Positions 37,394 through 45,342 of a DNA stretch of 64,000 nt are shown one piece after another (positions within the stretch are counted from its first letter, which is position 1; each line of letters opens with the position of its first letter). Source of the stretch: Pseudocolwellia agarivorans (GTDB lineage: Bacteria > Pseudomonadota > Gammaproteobacteria > Enterobacterales > Alteromonadaceae). Both the position numbers and the translations under genes were made by a program. Where the stretch lies: contig NZ_MUZU01000001.1 in assembly GCF_002000085.1 (NCBI RefSeq), positions 1 to 64,000 on the forward strand, read 5' to 3'. The notes beneath the pieces were generated by a model, which saw nothing but the letters and a program-made list of their open reading frames with translations, was not told where the DNA came from and did no database searches.

Positions 37394-37915
37394 TCAACAG
37401 CCTGAATCAATAACCACTACGGTCGGAGGCTGACCAACACCAGTTGATCCTGTATAGGTAATATAACAGTTACTTCCTGATATATTACTCCTATTTACAT
37501 ATTGTCCCTTTGTTTTACCTAATGTAGCTGTTGTGATGTAAAAAACATTATCATTATTATTAGCCGACCAAGTCCAATCATCCACTGATACATCTAGCGC
37601 ATTGATTAAACCATCAGATCTATGAGCAGATGGATAACCATATTTAGTAGCAATATCTGGAGTTCCATCACCATCAAAATCAATACTATCAGCAGCTTCC
37701 CCTTGCTTACCTTGTATAATAGATTTTGCATAAACAAGCTTTGCTGCAGAAGTAATTGAACCAGATAATGATTTAAGTACTGACTTATTTGCATCACCCG
37801 ATAAATTAACAAATTTAGGGCCAGCCGTTGCCGCTAAAATCCCTAAAATAACAATAACTACAACTAATTCAATTAACGTAAAACCGCTTTGATTCATTTC
37901 ATATTTTATTCTCAT
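37394..37915 (-). CDS. Type IV prepilin, MshA-like
   Basis: Type IV pilin subunit precursor of 173 residues from the ATG at 37915; the ATG at 37897 (MNQSG...) gives a standard short leader and is an alternative. The prepilin peptidase site is SG|FTLIELVVVIVILGILAATAGPKFVNL, with the conserved Glu at +5 and a following hydrophobic helix. AKLVYAKSIIQGKQ resembles MshA major pilins. Two Cys near the C-terminus (NCYI and SGC) fit the pilin disulfide loop. No msh assembly genes surround it, so it would use an apparatus encoded elsewhere. Confidence 0.85.
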   Translation of the reverse strand: MRIKYEMNQSGFTLIELVVVIVILGILAATAGPKFVNLSGDANKSVLKSLSGSITSAAKLVYAKSIIQGKQGEAADSIDFDGDGTPDIATKYGYPSAHRSDGLINALDVSVDDWTWSANNNDNVFYITTATLGKTKGQYVNRSNISGSNCYITYTGSTGVGQPPTVVVIDSGC

Positions 37916-38006
37916 CAATAATACACCTGTATTACCCTATATAAAAATAGTATAAATCTATTATGTTAATAATGTTATTTAATTGAGTAGAAATACAACT
38001 TAATAT

Positions 38007-39149
38007 TTAGTCAGTTTTAAGTAATGTATTTACCTTTCGAATAAAAATACTATCATTAAAAAGCGCTTTAATATGTTGCAGCCCTGATAAGTTAATTTTA
38101 TTTTGAAGATAATAAAACTCAATAGGATCACCATCATTTAAACCTAAACCGTTGATAGATGAAATGTCTTTAATATGATTAAAAGCAAAAAAATCACCAA
38201 CACGACAGGCTATATAGCAGAGTAAATTATCTTGTAATTCGTCATTACTTATATCACTACCTAAACTAGCATTACTTAAAGTTAATAAACTATTGCCTAT
38301 ACCATTAATAATAGAATCAGGGAGAGACCACTCTTGAGCCATAACCTTACCAACAATGGCCGAATTAAAACCATAAGACTCTTGCGCTTTATTAACCCTT
38401 TCATACAGTGAATTAGACAATAAATAATCGTCAGATATAAGTGGCTCATTAGATAACATAGCCATATCACCCAAGTAACATAATAAGCACCGTGTTGATA
38501 ATTCAGCAGCGTTTTCTTTACCTAGCTCCTTAGCTAAAAGTAAACAAAATGCACTTGCCATATAACTTGCTTTCGATAATTTTTGATATGCTTTTTCTTG
38601 TTGAGGGTTTTCAAACTTCAATGCATCTTGTACTGTGATCTGCATAACAACATTTTTAATAGCATTGACTCCCATAAAATTAATTGCATGTTGTATGCTA
38701 GTAATAGGAGTTCTTAACGCAAATAAAGGTGAGTTAACCGCATTTAATATTTTAGCTGTCATTTTAGGATCAGCTTTAATCAAATCAAATAGTTCATGAG
38801 GTTCAAATGCACCTTTAATCAACATTAATAAAACAGGGTTAGGCTTCTTAAACCTTTTAGCAATATTAATTACTTCAAGTGTTTTTTCTTGATTTAAATC
38901 ACTCGCTATATTTACATTAAAATTTAAAAAACCATCGGGTACTTCACGAGGGTTTTGAATAATGTTCGAGTTACTATCTAAAGACTGTGAACTTTTTTCA
39001 TGTTCAGGGTTAACTTTTAGATATTGATTTTTTAAATTTTTACTATCCGTTTTAGACACTTTATAGGTGGGTTTCTTGTTATTCCCCCTAAAAAAAATAA
39101 AATATAAAACAATTAAAACAATCAACAACATAATGATTTTAAAAGACAT
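38007..39149 (-). CDS. HDOD-domain protein with N-terminal membrane anchor
   Basis: A 380-residue protein. One transmembrane segment (MSFKIIMLLIVLIVLYFIFF), a charged linker of about 70 residues, then an HDOD domain (about 95-300; LLMLIKGAFEPHELFDLIKADPKMTAKILNAVNSPLFALRTPITSIQHAINFMGVNAIKNVVMQ). HDOD proteins are non-catalytic relatives of HD phosphohydrolases often linked to c-di-GMP signalling, motility and surface behaviour. It is upstream of the pilin gene on the same strand, 91 bp away, which may mean shared expression. The partner is unknown. Confidence 0.82.
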   Translation of the reverse strand: MSFKIIMLLIVLIVLYFIFFRGNNKKPTYKVSKTDSKNLKNQYLKVNPEHEKSSQSLDSNSNIIQNPREVPDGFLNFNVNIASDLNQEKTLEVINIAKRFKKPNPVLLMLIKGAFEPHELFDLIKADPKMTAKILNAVNSPLFALRTPITSIQHAINFMGVNAIKNVVMQITVQDALKFENPQQEKAYQKLSKASYMASAFCLLLAKELGKENAAELSTRCLLCYLGDMAMLSNEPLISDDYLLSNSLYERVNKAQESYGFNSAIVGKVMAQEWSLPDSIINGIGNSLLTLSNASLGSDISNDELQDNLLCYIACRVGDFFAFNHIKDISSINGLGLNDGDPIEFYYLQNKINLSGLQHIKALFNDSIFIRKVNTLLKTD

Positions 39150-39399
39150 AAAGCACCTAACAAAATTAATCCATAATATAGTAAAATATATATTAACGAT
39201 TAACTCACAAGATAACCACGTAAATATATAATGTTATACAAGCTAGGCTCTTGTTTAATAAGTAATATAGGAAATTGTAATTCACTGTTTATTTTTACTA
39301 AAACGCTAATAAAAAATAGATGGCGATCCGATTTATTTTGCATAAAAAATCATAAAAGCGTAATATTTATTTACTTTTTTCTGTCTTGTTATAAATGTT

Positions 39400-40659
39400 A
39401 TGCCTGTTAATTTACCTGAACTCAACCCAGCGTCACTTACTCCAATTGAAGGCATTCGCCTAGGTTGGGCTGAGTCAAATATTAAAAAACGAAATCGTAA
39501 AGATTTATTAGTTATTGAAATTGCCGATAACAGCTCTGTGTCGGGAGTTTTTACAAAAAATAGATTTTGTGCCGCACCAGTTACCTTATGTAAAAAACAT
39601 TTAGCTGCTGTTAAAAATAACCAAGTCGCCAGCATTAAGGCCTTAGTAATAAATACCGGAAATGCAAACGCAGGCACTGGGGAACAAGGAATGCAAGATG
39701 CAATAACAACTTGTCAACATTTAGCTGAAAACATGGATATTCCTGTTGAATCTATATTACCCTTTTCGACAGGTGTTATTTTAGAACATTTACCCATGAA
39801 CAAATTATTAACTGGACTACCTCTTGCCGTAGCTAATTTAAAGAATAATAACTGGGCTGATGCAGCAACAACGATTATGACTACAGACGTTGCTCCAAAA
39901 GCCTACTCTACTCAAGTAAAAATAGGTAGAGAACAAGTAACGATTACTGGAATATCTAAGGGTGCAGGTATGATCCACCCTAATATGGCCACCATGTTAG
40001 GGTATGTAGCAACCGATGCAAATATTACTCAATCGTTACTAGACGAAATAACAAAAGAAGTAGCCGACTTATCGTTTAACTGTATTTCTGTTGATGGCGA
40101 CACATCAACCAACGACTCATTTATCGTTATAGCTACAGGTAAAAGTAATGCTCCTGCTATTACTAGTCGTGAAGATGCGGGCTTTAAAGAAGTATTTAAT
40201 GCCCTGCTTGAAACCTCGCAGTATTTAGCTAAAGCCATCATACGAGATGGAGAAGGTGCCACTAAATTTATAACAGTAACCGTTAACGGTGCCTTAAGTA
40301 TCGAAGAAGCCAAAACCATTGGATTTTCTATTGGCAAAAGCCCGCTGGTTAAAACAGCCATGTTTGCTTCAGATCCTAACTTAGGTCGTGTACTCGCTGC
40401 TATAGGTTATGCTTCACGCGAATGTAAATCATTAGAAGACTTAGACACAACACTGTTAGAATTATATTTTGGTGACACATTGGTCGCTGAAAAAGGTGGC
40501 CGCGCCGCGAGTTACAAAGAAGAAGTAGGTCAAGCAATAATGAACGAAGCTGAAATTGATATTACTATAGAGCTTCATCGTGGCAATGAAAGCGCAACTA
40601 TTTGGACCTGTGATTTTAGCTACGATTACGTAAAAATTAATGCTGAATATAGAACGTAA
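39400..40659 (+). CDS. argJ: Bifunctional glutamate N-acetyltransferase / N-acetylglutamate synthase
   Basis: Arginine-biosynthesis enzyme of 419 residues transferring acetyl from N-acetylornithine to glutamate and, in bifunctional forms, making N-acetylglutamate from acetyl-CoA. It self-cleaves at the A-T bond in KGAGMIHPNMATMLGY. Other signatures: NTGNANAGTGEQGMQDA, STGVILEHLPM, GDTSTNDSFIVIATG, and the C-terminal ELHRGNESATIWTCDFSYDYVKINAEYRT. It stands alone, away from other arg genes. Whether it is mono- or bifunctional cannot be decided. Confidence 0.93.
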   Translation: MPVNLPELNPASLTPIEGIRLGWAESNIKKRNRKDLLVIEIADNSSVSGVFTKNRFCAAPVTLCKKHLAAVKNNQVASIKALVINTGNANAGTGEQGMQDAITTCQHLAENMDIPVESILPFSTGVILEHLPMNKLLTGLPLAVANLKNNNWADAATTIMTTDVAPKAYSTQVKIGREQVTITGISKGAGMIHPNMATMLGYVATDANITQSLLDEITKEVADLSFNCISVDGDTSTNDSFIVIATGKSNAPAITSREDAGFKEVFNALLETSQYLAKAIIRDGEGATKFITVTVNGALSIEEAKTIGFSIGKSPLVKTAMFASDPNLGRVLAAIGYASRECKSLEDLDTTLLELYFGDTLVAEKGGRAASYKEEVGQAIMNEAEIDITIELHRGNESATIWTCDFSYDYVKINAEYRT

Positions 40660-40717
40660 ATAATATTGTTATATTCCCTATCAAAATAAAACAATATTAC
40701 ACTTTACCTCTTTAGCT

Positions 40718-40757
40718 TAATAAGGGGCTTTGATTATATCAAAAGCCCCTTATTAAT
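40718..40757 (+). terminator. Terminator of argJ
   Basis: AATAAGGGGCTTTGAT pairs with ATCAAAAGCCCCTTATT across a tiny loop (one bulged A), followed by AATTCT. It is about 60 nt after the argJ stop codon. Confidence 0.75.
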
Positions 40758-40907
40758 TCTCCCAACAGATTTCCCTCTCAGCGCTATTATCGAATTTTCC
40801 TGTTTTTCATCTATAGGTTAACCATTAATTTTCACCCCATATATTAACCACTCATTTCCTCAATGACCTCGTTAAAATTAGTTTCCATAAGACAAATAAC
40901 ATGGTAG

Positions 40908-40916
40908 ATTGTTAAC
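40908..40916. promoter_or_regulatory. ATTGTTAAC element upstream of the GH50 gene
   Basis: ATTGTTAAC ends 77 nt before the start of the GH50 agarase gene. The same 9-mer (there part of the palindrome ATTGTTAACAAT) ends 78 nt before the GH86 gene at 59581, and both are followed by an ATCA..AACAAA-like stretch. Function as an operator is a guess. Confidence 0.35.
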
Positions 40917-40993
40917 CTTCATCAATAAACAAATAAATTTACTAGTGATAACCTACTGTGGATTTACTCAATAAACTGATTAGGTTAATAAGC

Positions 40994-43306
40994 ATGAAAA
41001 ACGCAACAATGTATTCTGTATTTTTACCCATGTCTCTATTATTAGGCGCTTGCGGTAACGATAAAACAACAGAGATTACCAACACAGTATCTCCAACTAG
41101 TGATGTATTAATTGCAGACTTTGAACAAAAAATCCCTGCATGGATAAGCAGTGAAAATGCAGCAATAAAACAAGTCTCAAGTAATGGAGTCACTAAAGGT
41201 AAACAAGCACTTAATATAGATTTTGATTCTAGTAAGCTAAAAGCGTCAGTAACTTTACAACCCAAAAAACCTTGGGATTGGAGCAAGCTTAATGCTTTTA
41301 ATTTAGCAACTGATATCACCAACCCAAGCGACGTTTCCGTACACCTTTATTTAACCGTTAAAGATAACAGCGGTTGGTTTCATAGACGTAGTGTTAGTAT
41401 TCCTGCTCACTCTAGCGGAACATACTATGCAGAATTGAAAGGTGAACAATTAGAGTTTGATAGCGGTTTACGTGAAGATCCACCAGCATGGACGTCAACT
41501 GACCAAAAAATGTTTTGGCAAAATGGCCGTAAAAAACTACAGCTTGAAAATATTGTTAGCATAACTTACAACGTAGACACGATGAATGAAGATAAAAGCT
41601 TGATCATCGACAATGTAAGATTAAGAGAAAACCCTGAAATTGACCCTAGCTATTTAGTTGGTATAACTGACAAATTTGGCCAAAACGCTAAAGTAGATTT
41701 TCCTAACAAAGTAAAATCAGAAAAAGAACTAAAAGCACTAGCGGATGCTGAATTAGCGACATTAGAAAAAGAAGGCCCTATGGCTGATCGCTCTAAATTT
41801 GGTGGTTGGAAAAGCGGACCTAAACTAGAAGGTACAGGCTACTTTAGAACTGAAAAAGTTGATGGTAAATGGGCCATGGTAGATCCTGAAGGTTACTTAT
41901 TTTTTTCTTCAGCCTTAGCCAATATCCGTATTGCTAATACCACTACAACTACAGGTGTAGATTTTAAAGACGATGCGGTTAGATATATCGATCCAAACGA
42001 TGTAACGCCTGAAGACTCTTTAGGTATTCGCCCAGTATCAAAAGAAGCACAAAAAACACGTTATATTTCATCAGACGTTCGTCATAACTTATTTACTTGG
42101 TTACCTAGCTACGACGATGAATTAGCTAATCATTACAGTTACCGACGTTCTGTACATCGTGGTCCTATTCACCATGGTGAAACCTTTAGTTTTTACCAAG
42201 CTAACTTAGAAAGACGTTACGGGGAAACTCATCCCGATTCATACAATGAAAAATGGCGAGATGTTACCATTAAACGCTTTAAAAACTGGGGATTTACTTC
42301 TACCGGTAACTGGACTGATGCAGAGTTTTATCAAATGGATCGCATTCCTTATTTTGCTAATGGCTGGATAATTGGCGACTTTAAAACCGTTTCTTCAGGA
42401 AACGACGTTTGGTCACCTATGCCAGATCCATTCGATCCTGAGTTTAAACACCGAGCAGAGCTAACCACTCAAGTGATTGCTGAAGAAGTAAAAAACAATC
42501 CTTGGTGTATAGGTGTTTTTGTCGATAACGAAAAAAGCTGGGGTAATATAAGTACTAAACGTGGCCACTACGGCATAGTTATTCATACCTTATCAATTAA
42601 AGATAAAGACAGCCCAACTAAAAATGAATTTAATCGTTTATTAAAAGAAAAATACACGTCTATTGAAGCCCTTAATACCGCTTGGAATACAAACCTTGAT
42701 TCATGGGAAACACTCAGTAATGGTTATAAAGTAGGTGATTTAACAGATGAAATGATAGGAGACTTCTCAACATTATTAGAAGCTTACGCTACTCAATACT
42801 TTAAAATTGTACATAACGCATTAGAAAAAGTATTACCTAACCATATGTACATGGGGGTGCGTATGGCACATTGGGGAATGACACCAGAAGCCGTAAAAGC
42901 CGCTAAAAAATACGTTAACGTAATGAGCTACAACTATTACAAAGAAGGTTTACATGAAAAAGCATGGGAATTTTTAGCTGAAACCGATATGCCCAGTATT
43001 ATTGGTGAATACCATGTTGGCGCAACAAGCGATACCGGCTTATATCACCCGGGGTTAATACTTGCTTCAGATCAACAAGACAGAGCGCGTATGTACAAAG
43101 AATATATGAGAACTGTAGTAGATAACCCTTACTTTGTTGGCGCACATTGGTTTCAATATATCGACTCTCCACTTACAGGTCGGGCTTACGATGGCGAAAA
43201 CTACAACGTAGGGTTTGTTACTATTGCCGATGTTCCGTATAAAGCTATGGTTGATGCGACTAAAGAAATAAACAGCGAGCTTTACCAACGACGATTTGGT
43301 AAGTAA
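40994..43306 (+). CDS. GH50-family beta-agarase, lipoprotein
   Basis: Predicted agarose-degrading glycoside hydrolase, 770 residues from the ATG at 40994; that start gives a proper lipoprotein signal MKNATMYSVFLPMSLLLGAC, whereas an earlier ATG at 40958 adds a charged stretch. The N-terminal ~240 residues are a beta-sandwich carbohydrate-binding-like domain (WDWSKLNAFNLATDITNP). The catalytic TIM barrel follows, with FVDNEKSW (E513, candidate acid/base) and IIGEYHVGA (E672, candidate nucleophile) as in GH50 exo-agarases. Attachment at the outer membrane surface or periplasm would process neoagaro-oligosaccharides. Confidence in GH50 is from memory of the motifs. Confidence 0.85.
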   Translation: MKNATMYSVFLPMSLLLGACGNDKTTEITNTVSPTSDVLIADFEQKIPAWISSENAAIKQVSSNGVTKGKQALNIDFDSSKLKASVTLQPKKPWDWSKLNAFNLATDITNPSDVSVHLYLTVKDNSGWFHRRSVSIPAHSSGTYYAELKGEQLEFDSGLREDPPAWTSTDQKMFWQNGRKKLQLENIVSITYNVDTMNEDKSLIIDNVRLRENPEIDPSYLVGITDKFGQNAKVDFPNKVKSEKELKALADAELATLEKEGPMADRSKFGGWKSGPKLEGTGYFRTEKVDGKWAMVDPEGYLFFSSALANIRIANTTTTTGVDFKDDAVRYIDPNDVTPEDSLGIRPVSKEAQKTRYISSDVRHNLFTWLPSYDDELANHYSYRRSVHRGPIHHGETFSFYQANLERRYGETHPDSYNEKWRDVTIKRFKNWGFTSTGNWTDAEFYQMDRIPYFANGWIIGDFKTVSSGNDVWSPMPDPFDPEFKHRAELTTQVIAEEVKNNPWCIGVFVDNEKSWGNISTKRGHYGIVIHTLSIKDKDSPTKNEFNRLLKEKYTSIEALNTAWNTNLDSWETLSNGYKVGDLTDEMIGDFSTLLEAYATQYFKIVHNALEKVLPNHMYMGVRMAHWGMTPEAVKAAKKYVNVMSYNYYKEGLHEKAWEFLAETDMPSIIGEYHVGATSDTGLYHPGLILASDQQDRARMYKEYMRTVVDNPYFVGAHWFQYIDSPLTGRAYDGENYNVGFVTIADVPYKAMVDATKEINSELYQRRFGK

Positions 43307-43331
43307 TACGGGCCGCTATCAAGTAATAAAA

Positions 43332-43374
43332 AAATCATCAAGGTAATGTCACCTCAAAGTTACTTTGATGATTT
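43332..43374 (+). terminator. Terminator of the GH50 gene
   Basis: AAATCATCAAGGTAA pairs with TTACTTTGATGATTT (one G-U pair) around a 13-nt loop, 25 nt after the stop codon, followed by ATTCCCC, so the U-tract is weak. Confidence 0.65.
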
Positions 43375-43526
43375 ATTCCCCCCACCCCATTTAATCTTAA
43401 CTCTTCGCCTTTATCAGCTTTGTCATACATCTAAAACAAACCTGTTACACAAACGACATATATCTGAAATAAATCCTTCAAATATCATTGGTAATCTCAA
43501 AGCTAAAGGAATAGCTGAGACTAACA

Positions 43527-45341
43527 ATGAAAGAGAATTTTTTACTATATAGTGTATTTGCGGTAATTTTAGTTTACGTATTAAACCGTATTAGAATACG
43601 TTTACAGCTATCTAAAGCTAAACACCCATCATTACGTGGACATAGTAAATGGTCGCGAAGAATCACCAGTAGAATCCCTTATTTTTCATATAATGAATCT
43701 CACTATTTTAGTTGTGATGGCGCACCAGAACACATAGCGTTACAGCGTAAAGAGGCATTACATAATTTAGCAACAAACGTTAATCAAGCTTGTTCAAAAA
43801 CCATTGATTACTGTAATAAGCTTGAAAAAAGTATTTCTGATATTCAATTTACCAGCAATTACCGTATCCCCTTTCCTTTTCAAAAACTCTTACCAAAAGC
43901 TTTTAAGTTAGGATCTATCACCGACGAAACTCAAGGGACAAAAATAAAAGATCTAGACGGTAACTGGCGTTTTGATTTATCGGGTTCTTACGGCGTCAAT
44001 GTATTTGGATACGACTTCTACAAAGACTGTATGGACAAAGGCTTTGAGCAAGTAAAAGACCTAGGCCCTGTTTTAGGTTCGTATCACCCTATTATTGGTG
44101 AAAATGTCGAGTTAATTAAACGTATTTCAGGATTAGACGAAGTGTCTTTTCACATGTCGGGCACTGAAGCCGTTATGCAAGCCGTTAGATTAGCGCGCTA
44201 TCATACTAAAAAAACACATTTAGTACGCTTTTGTGGTGCTTACCATGGCTGGTGGGACGGTGTACAACCGGGCGTAGGTAATCGTCGTAAAGTAAACGAT
44301 GTTTATACCCTAGCTGATTTAAGTGAAAACGCGTTACAAGTGTTATCAACAAGAAATGATATTGCTTGTGTATTAATAAATCCATTGCAAGCCTTTCATC
44401 CAAACGCTGACTCAGGATCAGACTCAACACTTGTCGCCAGCGACAGAACCACTAATTTCAATAAAAAACAGTACACAGCTTGGCTTAAAAATATTCAAGA
44501 AATATGTAATCGCCGCAACATTGTACTTATTTTTGATGAAGTATTTACAGGGTTCAGGCTTGGTTACAGAGGCGCACAAGGCTATTTTGATGTGCAAGCT
44601 GACTTAGTGACTTACGGTAAAACCTTAGGTGGTGGTCTGCCTGTAGGCGTATTAGCAGGGCAATCACATTTAATGAAAAGATTCAGAAAAGACGCGCCCG
44701 CTGATGTGTCTTTCGCACGCGGTACGTTCAACTCTCACCCCTATGTAATGGGCGCTATGAATGAGTTTTTAAATCGTATTCAATCGCCTGAAATTCAAAA
44801 CATTTACCAAACTATAGAAGACGTTTGGGACAAGCGCGTTGAGAAGTTTAATCATAAATTACAAGCAAATAACTTACCGATAAAAATTACCAATATGCAT
44901 AGCATTTTATCGGTTTTATATACCAAGCCCTGTCGATACAACTGGATGCTGCAATTCTATTTAAAAAATGCAGGTTTAGAAATGAGTTGGTTAGGATCTG
45001 GCAGAATGATCATGAGCTTTAACTTTACTGATGAAGAGTTTGAAGAAGTTATGGCTCGTTTTGTTCAAGCCGCACTTAGCATGAAAAACGACGGTTGGTG
45101 GTGGCATTCAACAGAGCTTACTAACCAAAAAATTAAGCGCCAGTTCTTGTTCGACATGTTAACAAATATGTTTCCTGTTCTCACTAACATCATGTCTTCT
45201 CCGATTAAAAGTATTTCTTTAAAGGCAGATTCAAGATCACCTAAAACGTCAGTAAGAAACACAACTAACATCCAACCCATTAAAGAACCATTAACCTACA
45301 AACCTGAAACGAAAAACACAACAATAAAGAAGGTATCTTAA
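43527..45341 (+). CDS. Membrane-anchored class III aminotransferase (GSA-aminomutase-like)
   Basis: PLP-dependent enzyme of 604 residues, well above the ~430 of glutamate-1-semialdehyde aminomutase. An N-terminal hydrophobic segment (FLLYSVFAVILVYVLN, residues 5-20) and a basic ~100-residue extension anchor it to the inner membrane. The catalytic domain has HMSGTEAVMQAVRLAR, CGAYHGWWDG, FDEVFTGFRLGYRGAQ and YGKTLGGGLPVG with PLP-Lys K365. The C-terminal ~60 residues are poorly conserved-looking and polar. It is the first gene of a four-gene operon (next ATG after 1 bp) with a glycosyltransferase and lipid enzymes, so an aminated lipid or sugar-lipid headgroup is a better guess than heme synthesis. 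Confidence 0.85.
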   Translation: MKENFLLYSVFAVILVYVLNRIRIRLQLSKAKHPSLRGHSKWSRRITSRIPYFSYNESHYFSCDGAPEHIALQRKEALHNLATNVNQACSKTIDYCNKLEKSISDIQFTSNYRIPFPFQKLLPKAFKLGSITDETQGTKIKDLDGNWRFDLSGSYGVNVFGYDFYKDCMDKGFEQVKDLGPVLGSYHPIIGENVELIKRISGLDEVSFHMSGTEAVMQAVRLARYHTKKTHLVRFCGAYHGWWDGVQPGVGNRRKVNDVYTLADLSENALQVLSTRNDIACVLINPLQAFHPNADSGSDSTLVASDRTTNFNKKQYTAWLKNIQEICNRRNIVLIFDEVFTGFRLGYRGAQGYFDVQADLVTYGKTLGGGLPVGVLAGQSHLMKRFRKDAPADVSFARGTFNSHPYVMGAMNEFLNRIQSPEIQNIYQTIEDVWDKRVEKFNHKLQANNLPIKITNMHSILSVLYTKPCRYNWMLQFYLKNAGLEMSWLGSGRMIMSFNFTDEEFEEVMARFVQAALSMKNDGWWWHSTELTNQKIKRQFLFDMLTNMFPVLTNIMSSPIKSISLKADSRSPKTSVRNTTNIQPIKEPLTYKPETKNTTIKKVS

Positions 45342-45342
45342 T

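Noticed and set aside
43346-43552. 68-codon plus-strand ORF before the aminotransferase gene
   Set aside because: Starts inside the GH50 terminator hairpin and overlaps the aminotransferase start; composition is not protein-like.
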